Origin: Chrysemys picta bellii
Taxonomy: Eukaryota > Chordata > Testudines > Emydidae
Direction: 5' to 3'
Length of the DNA: 64,000 nt
Assembly (NCBI RefSeq): GCF_011386835.1
Contig: NC_088797.1
Span: forward strand, 41,043,583 to 41,107,582
The notes below the pieces were generated by a model. That model saw only the letters and a list, made by a program, of their open reading frames with translations. It was not told where the DNA came from and did no database searches. A program made the translations under genes and the position numbers. Shown here one piece after another: positions 11,865-22,195 of the stretch (position 1 is the stretch's first letter; each line of letters starts with the position of its first letter).

Positions 11865-12090
11865 TGTTATTTGTATGTATTAAGGTAACACCTAGTAACC
11901 CCAGGTCCCTGCTCCAGAGAGTCTAGTATACATGATGAGGAAGGGTAGGAAACAAAATGAAGAGAATTGAGCAAACACAACTCACAGTTCATGATTTGCC
12001 TAACCAATGTAGCTTGGTGTTGTACAAACCACAAATGGACAGTCTATGCCAGAGGAAGCTTGCAATCTAAGACTGACACAGAAAGCACTG
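11865..12090 (-). mobile_element. MIR-like SINE 3' part, antisense, interrupted
   Basis: The wording 'ttgtatgtattaaggtaacacc' at 11870-11891 is the complement of the 3' end seen in the copy at 3885-4136. 'ggtgttgtacaaacc' and 'agcttgcaatctaagac' at about 12018-12075 continue it after about 100 bp of other sequence. Old and fragmentary. Confidence 0.5.
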
Positions 12091-12106
12091 GAGATCTAAG
12101 GTAGCG

Positions 12107-12222
12107 TTTTCAAAAACACTCAGCATTGGCCTAACTTTGCTCCCATTGAGGTCAATGATAAAACTCCCATGGAGTTAACAGGAGCAGAGTTGAGCCAAAA
12201 CTTAACACTTTTTGAAAATCCC
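12107..12222. repeat. Palindromic MITE-like repeat
   Basis: The left end 'ttttcaaaaacactcagc' pairs with the right end 'cttaacactttttgaaaat'. Inner segments also pair (cattggcctaactttgctcc with ggagcagagttgagccaaa), around a centre that reads ctcccattgaggtcaatg. This forms an imperfect palindrome of about 116 bp. Similar termini occur at 30173-30324 and 31257-31356. Confidence 0.6.
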
Positions 12223-13244
12223 ACCCCTGGAGTATGGGAATAATTTGATACATGTAATTGTTCAGTGACAGTGCTACTTTGATGAGCTTTGGTGTCAGTA
12301 GGATTCTCAGATGGGCATTTAGTAGAGGCTGGCATGCTTGCACAGTGAGATATTGTGGAGATTGCCCCAGAGATAAGGGGCGGCATGGGAAAAAGACACA
12401 GATGAGAGTGGGAGAAGAAAAAAGAGTGATGAGACTGGCATGTTGCAGAGAGCGATAAGAAACAGCAGATTTGTAGGCAGGGACAGAGTTACAAAGAGCC
12501 TAGAAGGCAGGGACAAGAATTCTGATTCTGTAGGCAAAGTTATGCTGTAAGAGCCTAATTATTTATTAAGTCATTTCCAATTTGTAGCAATTCAGAAAAA
12601 CGATGGAAATGGGCCTTGCAATTAAAAATGCCATACACAAATGTATGTTTATATGTGCCAAATACCACCTGAGGGGTTAAAAGTGGGAGCAATTCAGGAC
12701 TAAGTGTTTTTTAAAAATGGATCCAATTATTTTTTTCCGGTTAAGACACTCACATTCTAACAAATGAGCATAACAGCCCTGATAGTACTTTAAGGTGATA
12801 TTTATAATGTACATTAACCAGCAAGGAATCAGAGACTAGTATCTTAGAGGTTCAGTCCAAACAAACTAAACCAAACAAGCTTCTTATGTGTTCCTTATTT
12901 CTTTTAGGTCAGCCATTCACTTCACTAGCACAGGTATTGTTTAAGAAAGCTGTTCTCTCACTGCTGTCACCTTATAATTTGCCAGTAACAAGACTTCCCT
13001 ATTTGCTGACATGCTGGTGTTTGATATCTTTGAAACTAATAAAAATTTGAAACACAGAACACTTCATTGTGTTTACTTGCTTACCAAACCATTGGTTGGA
13101 CCTCCTTGCCAAACCCTGGGAGATTAAGGTTTCATGTTATGTACCCCAATCATCAAGTTGATGTGGGGGGAGAATTAAACATTTTGAAGTTCATGGAGCC
13201 AGGGAAACGTGAATTAGAAATCTACTGTGTGTTTAATTGTGCAG
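12223..13244. other. No clear gene; possible old repeat at 12300-12540
   Basis: 12300-12540 is purine-rich, with wording (ggacagagttacaaagagcctagaaggcagggacaag, in part) that resembles an old dispersed amniote repeat I cannot name. The remainder is AT-rich without signal. Confidence 0.35.
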
Positions 13245-13430
13245 CCACTAGGAGTAAATCTGGAGAGACTGAGGGACATCCCCAGGGCTCTGTCCTTGGC
13301 CCTTTGTCATTTTCACTTTCCACCTGTATCTGGACAATCTCATCTACTCCATGAACTTCCATTATCATCTCCATGCTGATGACTTATAAACTTCTCTGTC
13401 CAGCACTAGCCTTTCAGTTCCTATGTAGGC
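13245..13430 (+). mobile_element. Decayed LINE reverse-transcriptase fragment
   Basis: Plus-strand codons around 13279-13354 read [11 protein letters not shown], matching the RT block with PQG-S-LGP. About 75 nt later 'catgctgatgac' encodes H-A-D-D, in the position of the catalytic [YF]xDD box after a frameshift. The wording differs from the CR1 copies in the window, so a different LINE clade is likely. Confidence 0.5.
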
Positions 13431-13751
13431 ACCAGATTTTCCCAGCAGCTCCCATTGATACGCCTATGGCTAGATTTTCAAAACAAGCTCCATACCTAGT
13501 ATGTTGAGCATTGTAAATCTGACCTCTTATATTGGTGCTCAAATGGGAGCTGAGATCTGGCCCATGAGTATTAGCTAGTCTCCTGGAGATATGTTATAGG
13601 GGATGGGGATACCGCTAATCTTCAGTGGTTAATGTGGAAGATACCACTGACGTGGGAACTCACAGCTGCCTTTCCTTCTTACTTTATTATTCAAGTATTT
13701 TATGGTAATATTTGTTCATTCTGAGTCTCCAATAATCTATTAACTGTTTCC
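13431..13751. other. No gene or clear repeat recognised
   Basis: AT-rich flank of the endogenous retrovirus. A short 'attttcaaaacaagctcc' motif near 13470 recalls the palindromic MITE ends but no partner is clear. Confidence 0.4.
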
Positions 13752-13755
13752 AAAG
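13752..13755. repeat. Left 4-bp target duplication of the provirus
   Basis: aaag, repeated at 16226-16229. Confidence 0.75.
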
Positions 13756-14180
13756 TGTGGAAGCAAAGAAAGAACTGACAGAAAAGGGATTGCAATGCAT
13801 GACAGTTTGTTAGCAAGAGTCAGGCTAACTGTAACCCTAATAATGCAAAATTTGTAGAAGCGAGGAATGTGTGAGGCGAGTGGAAAAGAACTGTGTGAAA
13901 AGTTGTTGCAACCTTGTGTAAATAATGTGTAGATAATATGGAATGTAGACTAAGAGTCTACATTAGTGAGCAAAACAAAATATCAGAATGACCTATGTAT
14001 AAACAAAATGCAGCTGTTGCTTATTATTGTCTGTAACAAAAGGTATAAATGCTTGCTGTAATTGTTTACCTGTTGAAAGACCTTTTTAGCTCTCTTCCTC
14101 TATGCAATTAATAAAGAAAAAATAAAGTATCTGACTTGCTGTACCCAAACAAAAAGTGAGAACTCTGTTATTCTCCGACA
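13756..14180 (+). repeat. 5' LTR of the endogenous retrovirus
   Basis: 425 bp with TG...CA termini. It contains a TATA box (TATAAA, 14044-14049) and polyadenylation signals (AATAAA at 14110-14115 and 14121-14126), giving a U3-R-U5 order. The solo LTR at 18504-18705 shares both ends and the TATA-to-end region but lacks roughly 230 bp of U3. Confidence 0.9.
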
Positions 14181-14183
14181 ATT

Positions 14184-14201
14184 TGGGGGCTCGTCCGGGA
14201 T
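14184..14201 (+). promoter_or_regulatory. Retroviral primer binding site, tRNA-Pro
   Basis: TGGGGGCTCGTCCGGGAT, 18 nt, starting 3 nt after the LTR ends. It is the classic proline-tRNA primer site of murine-leukaemia-type retroviruses and is identical over its full length. Confidence 0.95.
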
Positions 14202-14590
14202 GGCAACGCCCGCAGAGGCACCGGCAGCTGCTATGGATCGTTTCCCTTCGAACCCCATGGTGCCACAATAGAGGTAAGAGACATTTTGAAATCTCTATTG
14301 GGGTGTCGGAGGAGGACTGTCCGTGGGGCCGTCTGTCCCTGTTGGGCTTACGCCATCCGAACTTATTGACTGTGCAGCAAGGTCAGATGCAGAGCAGTTC
14401 TGGGGAATTGTTTTGCCGCCCCCACTAAGGTAGTAATATGCGGTTCTGGGGACCTGTTAGTTTGGCGCCCCATATGCATATGAGAGATGCATAGGTATGC
14501 ACCGGTGCTGAGGGGTTGTTTACCGCCTCAAGAGGGGTTGTTACCGCCTCATAGTGTAGATACATCGTGGTACATGGAAATAGAGGCCTT

Positions 14591-14591
<1 letters not shown>

Positions 14592-14661
<70 letters not shown>
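14592..14661. repeat. (GT)n microsatellite in the retroviral leader
   Basis: About 35 uninterrupted GT units. The Cys-Val repeat frame at 14487-14726 is caused by this run and is not a gene. Confidence 0.97.
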
Positions 14662-15079
14662 ACCAGTGTGAATTGAGAGTTACCGGAAGACGCCCAAAGT
14701 ACTCTGCGAAGTCTTTTGGCTCGTGACCAGAACTACTCTAACGCAAGCCCAGTAACTAGAGGATCTTTTAGGAGATCCGACCCACAGTGGGCTAACTCGG
14801 CCTGGCATCGTCCGGCGAGGAAGCTACCTGGGTCTAGGAGTGTGTGAACCCATCTTCCCTCCCCCTTTCCTCTCTGTGTGAGCCACTGACAGTCTGATCA
14901 ACGAAAGTAAGCGGTGCCGTCTCTCTGTGACTAGCCGACGTTCTTTGTTAAAGGGAGGTGTAGGAGGGTTGTGGCCATCCTCGTTAGCCTCTCCTGTGTG
15001 AGTACCCTGTAGGGAGAGATCTTTAGTTTATGTGCCGCTAGAGCGGACAGGGCATCCTCCCTGTGTGTGTGATTGGAAA

Positions 15080-15421
15080 ATGGGTGGGGGACAGTCTAAG
15101 CATTCCCTCTCACCCCCTAAGGGTACCCCATCTTATTTCATGTACGTACATTATGGTCCTAAAACCTGCAGGTATTTAGAGAATTGAAATCATTACATGT
15201 GTGCAAATTCATCTAAACAATGCCCACTAAAAGGTACCTTCAATCTAAATAAGATCATACATCTCAAAGGAGCTTTTAATCACCAAAAAGCCTCTGACAC
15301 ACAATGGGAGCAATTTGTCTATTGAGGAAAAAAACAGGTTAATTTGAAATTCAGCTTGGTCCAAAAATTAAAAAAAAGTTGCTTTGCGTTCAAGATAAAA
15401 AATCAACGCAGACCAGGCTAA
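15080..15421 (+). pseudogene. Decayed gag N-terminus (candidate matrix region)
   Basis: An ATG at 15080, about 880 nt after the primer site, opens a frame starting Met-Gly-Gly-Gly, the N-myristoylation context expected at the start of retroviral Gag. One frame can be followed for 114 codons to a TAA at 15419-15421. It is broken by TGA codons at 15185-15187 and 15323-15325; both could have arisen from Trp codons. Position in the provirus and the N-terminal glycine are the main evidence. I do not recognise a named gag lineage, and no capsid or nucleocapsid motif follows. Confidence 0.5.
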
Positions 15422-16201
15422 GTACAAAGAAAAACTGCTTTCGGCCCCAGCTGGCTGTAAAAAAAAAAAAATATATAGACATAGTCAAACCAAAGGCAAT
15501 ACAAGTTACAGTGCTGAAATTACATTTGCAAAGCTTAACTGTCCAGTGAGATCCAACAGTCTGCCTTAGTGACCCTGGAGCCAGCATGGTTTGGGGACGC
15601 TGAAGAAGCCACAGGCAGCTGGCCTGGACTGGAATCACTGAAAAGACGCCCCAAAAGACCCCAGGGCGTAAAAGAACTGCCCTCCTAAAAGAGAAAGCAA
15701 GTTGAAGATTGCACAGCGCCTTCTCTAAACATTGTACACAGACGTGTCCCGTCTGGATGTACATGTGTGAGTATGAAAGTGTGCCTACTCTCAGCCGTAA
15801 TAAGTCTAAAAACCGGAGAGGGGTTTAGCATTCCTCTCTCCACCCCGGTTAACCGGAAAGGGTGTCAGGTGGGTCTACCCCAGTCGTAGCAAAACTGGGC
15901 AATAAAAAAGTTTTTAAAAAAGGGAAAAGTTGTGTACTTAATAACTAGAATTGAGCAATTAAGAGCATGGACAGGACTTCCAGGCAAAAAAGGAAGCACT
16001 GGCTAAGCAAGTACCGGTCCTTCAGGGACTTGTCAAAATTTAATTATTTGTGCTCGCTATATGCTGTAAGAGCAATGTGTCTGCCACACAAAAAAAAACT
16101 GAATAGTTAAACGCCAATGGGCCATGTGTTTTGCCCAGGTGGCAAGCCTCATGAGGAAAAACTCGGGTAGCCATGTAAGTAAAAATGTTTAAAAAAAAAA
16201 G
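15422..16201. other. Non-coding interior of the provirus
   Basis: No RT, protease, integrase or envelope motif in any frame. The 124-codon minus-strand frame at 15390-15764 lies antisense to the provirus and looks like chance. A poly-A-rich stretch precedes the purine tract at 16202-16212. Either pol and env were deleted, or this is a non-autonomous retroviral subfamily. Confidence 0.5.
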
Positions 16202-16225
16202 ACCAGGAAGGGTTATTCTCCGACA

Positions 16226-16229
16226 AAAG
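16226..16229. repeat. Right 4-bp target duplication of the provirus
   Basis: aaag immediately after the residual LTR end ccgaca. Confidence 0.75.
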
Positions 16230-16523
16230 CAAAGATGACGACAGTTTTATCTCCAATTATACACATGTTAATTCATGCCCAACACTGTAGCATTTAATTT
16301 CAGGAAGGGGAACTACACAAAAATGAGGTGGTTAGTTAAACAGAAATTAAAAGGTACAGCACCAAAAGTGAAATCCTTACAAGCTGCATGGAAACTTTTT
16401 AAAGACACCATAATAGAGGCTCAACAATGTATACCCCCAAATTAAAAAACATAGTAAGAGAACCAAAAAAGAGCCACCGTGGCTAAACAACAAAGTAAAA
16501 GAAGCAGTAAGAGACAAAAAGAC

Positions 16524-16697
16524 TTCCTGCTTCTGATGTACTTAAAAAAAAAATTGCTATTACTTTTTGAGTCTTTGGCTAGCTGTACTACAGATTTTTT
16601 TTTGGCCTTCCTAATTATATTTTTACACATCTTTTGCTATAGTTTATGCTCCTTTCTATTTTCCTCACTACGATTTAACTTCCACTTTTTAAAGGAT
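16524..16697 (-). other. Inverted segment of CR1 ORF2
   Basis: On the minus strand this segment codes CKNIIRKAKKKSVVQLAKDS, then NFFFKYIRSRK. That corresponds to the [20 protein letters not shown]...FFRYVSNKK stretch in the CR1 copy at 37.9-38.0 kb. In that copy the stretch sits between the AWLN...LKRKKEA and GPLLNEGG...NDFFASVF blocks on one strand. Here the flanking blocks (KEAVRDKK before, PAKQPVEPLDD and NEFFASVF after) are on the plus strand, so only these 174 bp are flipped. Confidence 0.85.
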
Positions 16698-18503
16698 GCC
16701 TGCTAAACAACCAGTGGAGCCACTGGATGATCAAGATGCTAAAGGAGGACTCAAGAATGATAAGGCCATTGCAGAGAAACTAAATGAATTCTTTGCATCA
16801 GTCTTCACAGTTGCGGATGTGAGGGAGATTCCCAAACCTGAGTCATTCTTTTTAGGTGACAAATCTGAGGAATTCTCCTAGATTGAGGTGTCACTAGAGG
16901 AGGTTTTGGAACAAATTGATAAACTAAACAGGAGTAAGTCACCAGGACTAGATGGTATTCACCCAAGAGTTCTGAAGGAACTCAAATGTGAAATTGCAGG
17001 ACTACTAACTGTAGTCTGTAACCTATCATTTAAATCAGCTTCTGTACCAAATGACTGGAGGGATAGCTAATGTGATGCCAATTTTTTTAAAAGAGCTCCA
17101 GAGGTGACCCTGGAAATTACAGGCAGTAAGCCTGACTTCAGGACTGGGGAAATTGGTTGAAACTATAGTAAAGAACAAAATTGTCAGACACATAGATTAA
17201 CATAATTTGTTGGGGAATAGTCAACATGGTTTTTGTAAAGGGAAATCATGCCTCACCAATCTACTAGAATTCTTTGAGGGGGGTCAACAAGCCTGTGGAC
17301 AAGGGGTATCCAGTGGATATAGTGTATTTAGATTTTCAGAAAGCCTTTGACAAGGTCTCTCACCAAAGGCTCTTAAGCAAAGTAAGCAGTCATGGGATAA
17401 GAAGGAAGGTTCTCTCATGGATTGGTAACTGGTTAAAAGATAGGAAACAAAGGGTAGGAATAAATGGTCAGTTTTCAGAATGGAGAGAGGTAAATAGTGG
17501 TGTCCCCCAGGGGTCTGTACTGGGCTCATAAATGATCTGGAAAAAAGAGGTAAACAGTGAGGTGGAAAATTTTGCAGATGATACAAAACTACTAAAGATA
17601 ATTAAGTCGCAGACAGACTGCGAAGAGCTACAAAAGGATCTCTCAAAACTGGGTGACTAGGCAACAAAATGGCAGATGAAATTCAATATTGATAAATGCA
17701 AAGTAATGCACATTGGAAAACATAATCCCAACTATGCGTATAAAATGATGGGGTCTAAATTAGCTGTTACCACTCAAGAAAGAAATCTTGGAGTCATTGT
17801 GGATAGTTCTCTGAAAACATCCACTCAATGTGCAGAGGCAGTCAAAAAAGCAATCAGAATGATGGGAAATGTTAAGAAAGGTATAGATGATAAAACAGAA
17901 AACATCACATTGCCTCTATTTAAATCCATGGTATGCCCACATCTTGAATACTGCATGCAGATGTGGTTGCCCCATCTCAAAAAAGATGTATTGGAATTGG
18001 AAAAGGTTCAGAAAAGGGCAACAAAAATTATTAGGGATATGGAATGGCTGCCGTATGAAGAGAGATTAATAAGACTGGGCCTGTTCAGCTTGGAAAAGAG
18101 ACGACTAAGGGGGGATATGATTGAGGTCTATAAAATCATGACTGGTATAGAGAAAGTAAATTAGGAAGTGTTATTTAATCCTTCTCATAACACAAGAACT
18201 AGGGGCCACCAAATGAAATTAATAGGCAGCAGGTTTGAAACGAACAAAAGGAAATATTTTTTCACACAACGCACAGTCAACCTGTGGAACTCCTTGCCAG
18301 AGGATGTTGTGAAGGCCAAGTCTATAACAGGGTTCAAAAAAGAACTAGATAAAATTCATGGAGGATAGGTCCATCAATGACTATTAGCCAAGATGGGCAG
18401 GAATAGTGTCCCTAGCCTCTGTTTGTCAGAAGCTGGGAATGGGCGACAGGGGATGGATCATTTGATGATTACCTGTTTCTGTTCATTCCCTCTGGGAAAC
18501 CTG

Positions 18504-18705
18504 TGTGGAAGCAGAGAAAGAACTGACAGGAAGGGGATGCAATGCATTGAATAATCAGACTAATGTACTGTATAAATGCTTGCTGTAATTGTTTACCTGT
18601 TGAGAGACCTGCTTAGCTCTCTCCCTCTGCGCAATTGTGAGAGTTAATAAAGCATCTGACTTGCTATACCTAAACAAATAGTGAGAACTCTGTTTTTCTC
18701 CGACA
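18504..18705 (+). mobile_element. Solo LTR of the same retroviral family, inserted in the CR1 3' UTR
   Basis: It starts TGTGGAAGCAGAG and ends TTTTTCTCCGACA, matching the ends of the LTR at 13756-14180, including the TATA (tataaatgcttgc) and AATAAA regions. It is 202 bp because of a U3 deletion. The flanks are cctg at 18500-18503 and cctg at 18706-18709, a 4-bp target duplication. The CR1 3' UTR reads continuously across it. Confidence 0.9.
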
Positions 18706-18790
18706 CCTGGCATTGGCCACTGTTGGAAGACAGGATACTGGGCTAGATGGACCTTTGGTCTGACCCAGTATGACTGCTCTTATGTTCTTA

Positions 18791-20289
18791 TAAAGTTGCA
18801 TTTTTCCTTAAAAAACAAAACTGTAATACAGTTCTGCCAATAGCCCCAAGTACTCCAAGAGTAACAAGAAACTAATAGCCGTGAAGGTGTATTTATGGCG
18901 TGTAAAACTTTCTACATCTTCAGTTTTATGGACACACTTTTTATTTAGCTTTTCCCGACTGCCCCTTTAAATTCTGTATCAAACTGTACAGACACAGCAT
19001 AAGTTTTAAGGACCATGGCAGCTGTTTATCAGCAAACCATTCCAGTATCACCCATGGCCATGGTATCAACTGGGCCATTCTTCCATAAATTATTTGTCAG
19101 CTAATATACTAAGAAGTGATCCGTTAGCTGGCCTGATTCTTTTCAGTCCCGGTAATCCTTAGATCTGCTGCCATATCAGCATTAGCTCATTTTAATATCT
19201 CTAAATTAGATGTAGTTCAATTGTGTGTGTTTAGGGATGGGGGGCAGCAGTCATGCTTCCAGGAGGCACTGTGCCTCCCCCAGCGATGTTGCCTCTGAAT
19301 TTGCCACAAGGCCATGGCACTTCCACACAACTCCTAATTCAGCGTTGTGCCCTATTCAAAGAAGGCACCATTGTTCTGTGCTCATCTAGTAGGTGGTATA
19401 CCGTAGCCCTGGATATCAGTGAAATTCATGGGCATAAGGTGTTTTTCTAGAACATCTGGTGTATTCAGTAGCAAAATTTTTAGGAAGGAAAGGAAAGCTG
19501 TTTGCATTTCAAGCAGTCACTGGGAGACACCATTAGCTGTTTCATACTTAAAGCTGTGTTCAATTTTTCTGTTTAGCTAAAAATTGAATTTAAAAATGAC
19601 AAATGTGAGATGAATATAATCCAAGCTAGCAATGCAAGCCATATGTCTGTTAAATCCGATAAAATGGCTGGTCATGTTTATAAATCAGCATTTGTTTTGG
19701 GGGTTTTATTGCTCTACAGTTATAAATAAAAATTCCGTTTTTGCTGGCATATTGTACTGGGAAAAATTGAGTAAACATTAGAGACGAGCTCTTCAAAGAG
19801 TTACTGATTACGTTGCCACACCTGCTCTGCAGCACAAGCTGCCAAATGGCACAGATAAATTGTATATTATGTTTAAGTTATTTCAATCTGGATTTTAAGA
19901 GGTCCATTTACTAGTGATGAAAATACCACCAGATAAACAATTGTGATCTGTTTCTATGTATCAGTAATGACTCAGATATACAGAGTATTTTATATTAATT
20001 AAGAATGTAACTACACTAACTTCACAGAACACAATATTATTACTGCATAATACCTTACCAAGACAAATATCTGTATCCCTCACCATCTGTACAGTACCTC
20101 AATCAAGCATAAGGAACAATCCCAGACATGTCCTGGAATGTAACTATGTTTATTTCAGCAGTTATATCTGGAAATTTTACCAGGATGAAGAAAGATGCTT
20201 CTTCTAGGGCTGTAATTTGAATTGTGTATTTACATTGCAAGACATTATAAAATAGATTTTGTTAGGAACAATTAGAACAGGCATATAAA
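18791..20289. other. No gene or clear repeat recognised
   Basis: AT-rich; two frames of about 60 codons without motifs. Confidence 0.45.
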
Positions 20290-20983
20290 AAAAAGACAGA
20301 AAATATAATGCCACTGTATAAATCCATGGTGTACCTTGAATACTAGTCCAGTTCTGATCACCTCATCTCAAAAAGTATATAGTGTATATGGAAAAGATTC
20401 AGAGAACATCAACAAAGATGATCAAGGCTATGGAATCGCTTCCATGCGAGGAGAGACTAAAAAGATTAGGGCTGTTCAGCTTAGAAAAAGAAATGACTAA
20501 AGGGGATATGATAGAGGTCTATAAAATCATGAATGGTGTGGAAAAAGTGAATACAGAAGTGTTATTTACCCCCTTTCACACAATACAAAAGCCATGGGTC
20601 ACCTGATCAAACTAATAGGCAGCAGGTTTATTACAAATGAGAGGAAGTACTTTTTCACACAATGTATGACTAACTTGTGGAACACATTGTCACCGGATGG
20701 AGTCATGGTCACGACTATAACTGGGTTCAATAAAACTAGATATGTTTATGAAAGATAGGTCCATCAATGATAATTAGCCAAGATGGTCAGGGATGCAACC
20801 CAATGCTTGGAAGAACCCCAAACCTCTGACTTTTAGAAGCCTGGAATGAAAGAGGGGTGAATCATACTGCAATTCCCCTGTTCTATACACTCCCATTGAA
20901 GCTCTGGTATGGGCCACTGTCAAAGACAGGATACTGGTCAAGATGGACTATTGGTCTGACCCAGTATGGCAGGTCTTATGCTT
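20290..20983 (+). mobile_element. CR1 LINE 3' fragment
   Basis: This is the C-terminal end of RT plus the 3' UTR. At 20382-20606 the frame reads MYMEKIQRTSTKMIKAMESL, then [13 protein letters not shown], matching the same region of the copy at 17.9-18.1 kb. It continues through the 3' UTR to ggtctgacccagtatggcag and an imperfect tail near 20983. It is strongly 5'-truncated. Confidence 0.88.
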
Positions 20984-21609
20984 ATAGCCAAAAGGAATGA
21001 TTATTACCACTCACGCCATAGTCTTTCACCTAGTAATTCCTACATCAAACCTAGCATCTTGTGGTTGAGCTACAGCATATTGTTCAGAAAGAAATCCAAT
21101 TCTGATTAAAGATTGCAAGTGATGAAGACTCCTCTGCTTCCCTGTGGTAACTAGAGCTGTGCAAAGTCACATTTTTGTGACACTTTACTGGAAATCTATC
21201 ATCCTTGTTTTCATGCCATTTTGCGACCCAGAAATGTAGTTTTTCATATCAAAATCATGAGAAATCATTTAGATAATGGTAGCACCTAAAAGGGGACATC
21301 CCACAGAGAAAGACAGTCCCTGCTGCAAAGGTCAAGGGCAGGGGAAAGGGATAAAACAATTATTGAAATGATAACTAATGAAATCCACACCAGTTTGTTT
21401 TGGTCCTTTTTTTTTTGTAAGTTAAACACACTAAATACTCTCCCCACTCTCCCATATTTCAGTATTCTGAATTCTTGGCTTTCTCCTATCTCAGCATCAG
21501 TTCTGTCTGCCTGCATCTTACTCTGAATATGGACCTGAGCAGTTCACTCAGGAGATAAATAACTAAAGTAGGTAACAATCAGCTAGTTTCTATAGGCATC
21601 AGTCAAAAA
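20984..21609. other. No clear gene; possible short MIR-like scrap at 21270-21330
   Basis: 'ggtagcacctaaaaggggac' and 'agacagtccctgctgcaaag' resemble antisense MIR-like 3' sequence. The rest carries no recognisable signal. Confidence 0.35.
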
Positions 21610-22195
21610 ATGGATGCTCACAAGTGGAAACATCAGACTCTCTGCTGCTGCCTCCCTGGACCTCTTCCTAAGGTAGCAAGCCAGGTGGCCTCTCCCACAG
21701 TCCCTCTAAGTTCACCCATCTTTGTAGGACTCTCAGGAGTCCCCCAAGAAATCTGCAAACCAAAAATACCAACTTCTGCCTTCTTTGCGCTTGACCCTTC
21801 TTCCCTCTTACATTTCCCTTACTCAGTTCTTCAATAGAATGTCTCCTGGAGCTTTCTCCCTGGAAGTCCCAATCCCATCCTTTTGTCATGACTCACCGCC
21901 AAAGCTTGCTGCATTCCCCAGAAGGTGCTCTGAGTCTCTCCTGGCCTCTTGCCAGACTTCTCTACTTAAGGAAGGATCCCCAGACATTCCTCCTTGACTC
22001 TCCCAGTCTCTCTAGTTCCTCCCTGCAATCCTCTTCTGTTCCACACTTCCCTTCTTTATAGTCTTCAGTTCCTTCCTCAGGTGGACTGCATCCTTAATTA
22101 AGCCTGGGCCACCCTCCATGTACAGCCAGATGAATTAATTGGCATCTCAGGTCCACATTAACCCTTTTCAGAGTCTTTGTGGGGTACACACCCCA
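21610..22195 (-). mobile_element. LTR-like block, antisense (candidate)
   Basis: On the minus strand it starts TGGGGTGTGTACCCCACAAAG at 22195. It has a TATA-like gactataaagaagg near 22060 and is pyrimidine-rich on the plus strand, unlike its flanks. It abuts a CR1 fragment. The far end and target duplication are not defined. Assignment is by resemblance to turtle LTRs. Confidence 0.4.

Larger units (their letters stand above)
13756..16225 (+). mobile_element. Short endogenous retrovirus (proline-primed), 3' LTR almost wholly deleted
   Basis: The 5' LTR spans 13756-14180 (TGTGGAAGC...CCGACA), followed by a tRNA-Pro primer binding site, a leader with a GT repeat and a decayed gag start at 15080. 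There is no recognisable pol or env. At 16202-16211 a purine tract (gaccaggaag, preceded by an A run) is followed by gttattctccgaca, the last 14 nt of the LTR. The next four bases, aaag (16226-16229), duplicate the aaag that precedes the 5' LTR (13752-13755). The insertion is therefore bounded as one provirus of about 2.47 kb whose 3' LTR survives only as its last 14 nt. Gammaretrovirus-like by primer choice only. Confidence 0.85.
16265..18790 (+). mobile_element. CR1 LINE with internal inversion and a nested solo LTR
   Basis: The ORF2 relic starts at the linker between endonuclease and RT: 16312-16520 translates as the TKMRWLVKQKLKGTAPKVKS and AWKLFKDTIIEAQQCIPP blocks. It continues through RT pieces at 16698-17070, 17274-17531 and 17676-18164. 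Visible motifs are [38 protein letters not shown] and [15 protein letters not shown] is coded near 17572-17583 after a frameshift. The 3' UTR ends with tatgttcttat at about 18790. The segment 16524-16697 is inverted relative to the rest (separate entry), and 18504-18705 is an inserted LTR. Several stops and frameshifts make it non-functional. Confidence 0.92.

Noticed and set aside
14487..14726. 79-codon frame with a Cys-Val repeat
   Set aside because: Entirely produced by the (GT)n microsatellite.
13756..18705. Treating the LTRs at 13756 and 18504 as the two ends of one provirus
   Set aside because: Each has its own 4-bp duplication (aaag for the first insertion, cctg for the second), the region between is mostly CR1, and the residual 14-nt LTR end at 16212-16225 matches the first LTR better.
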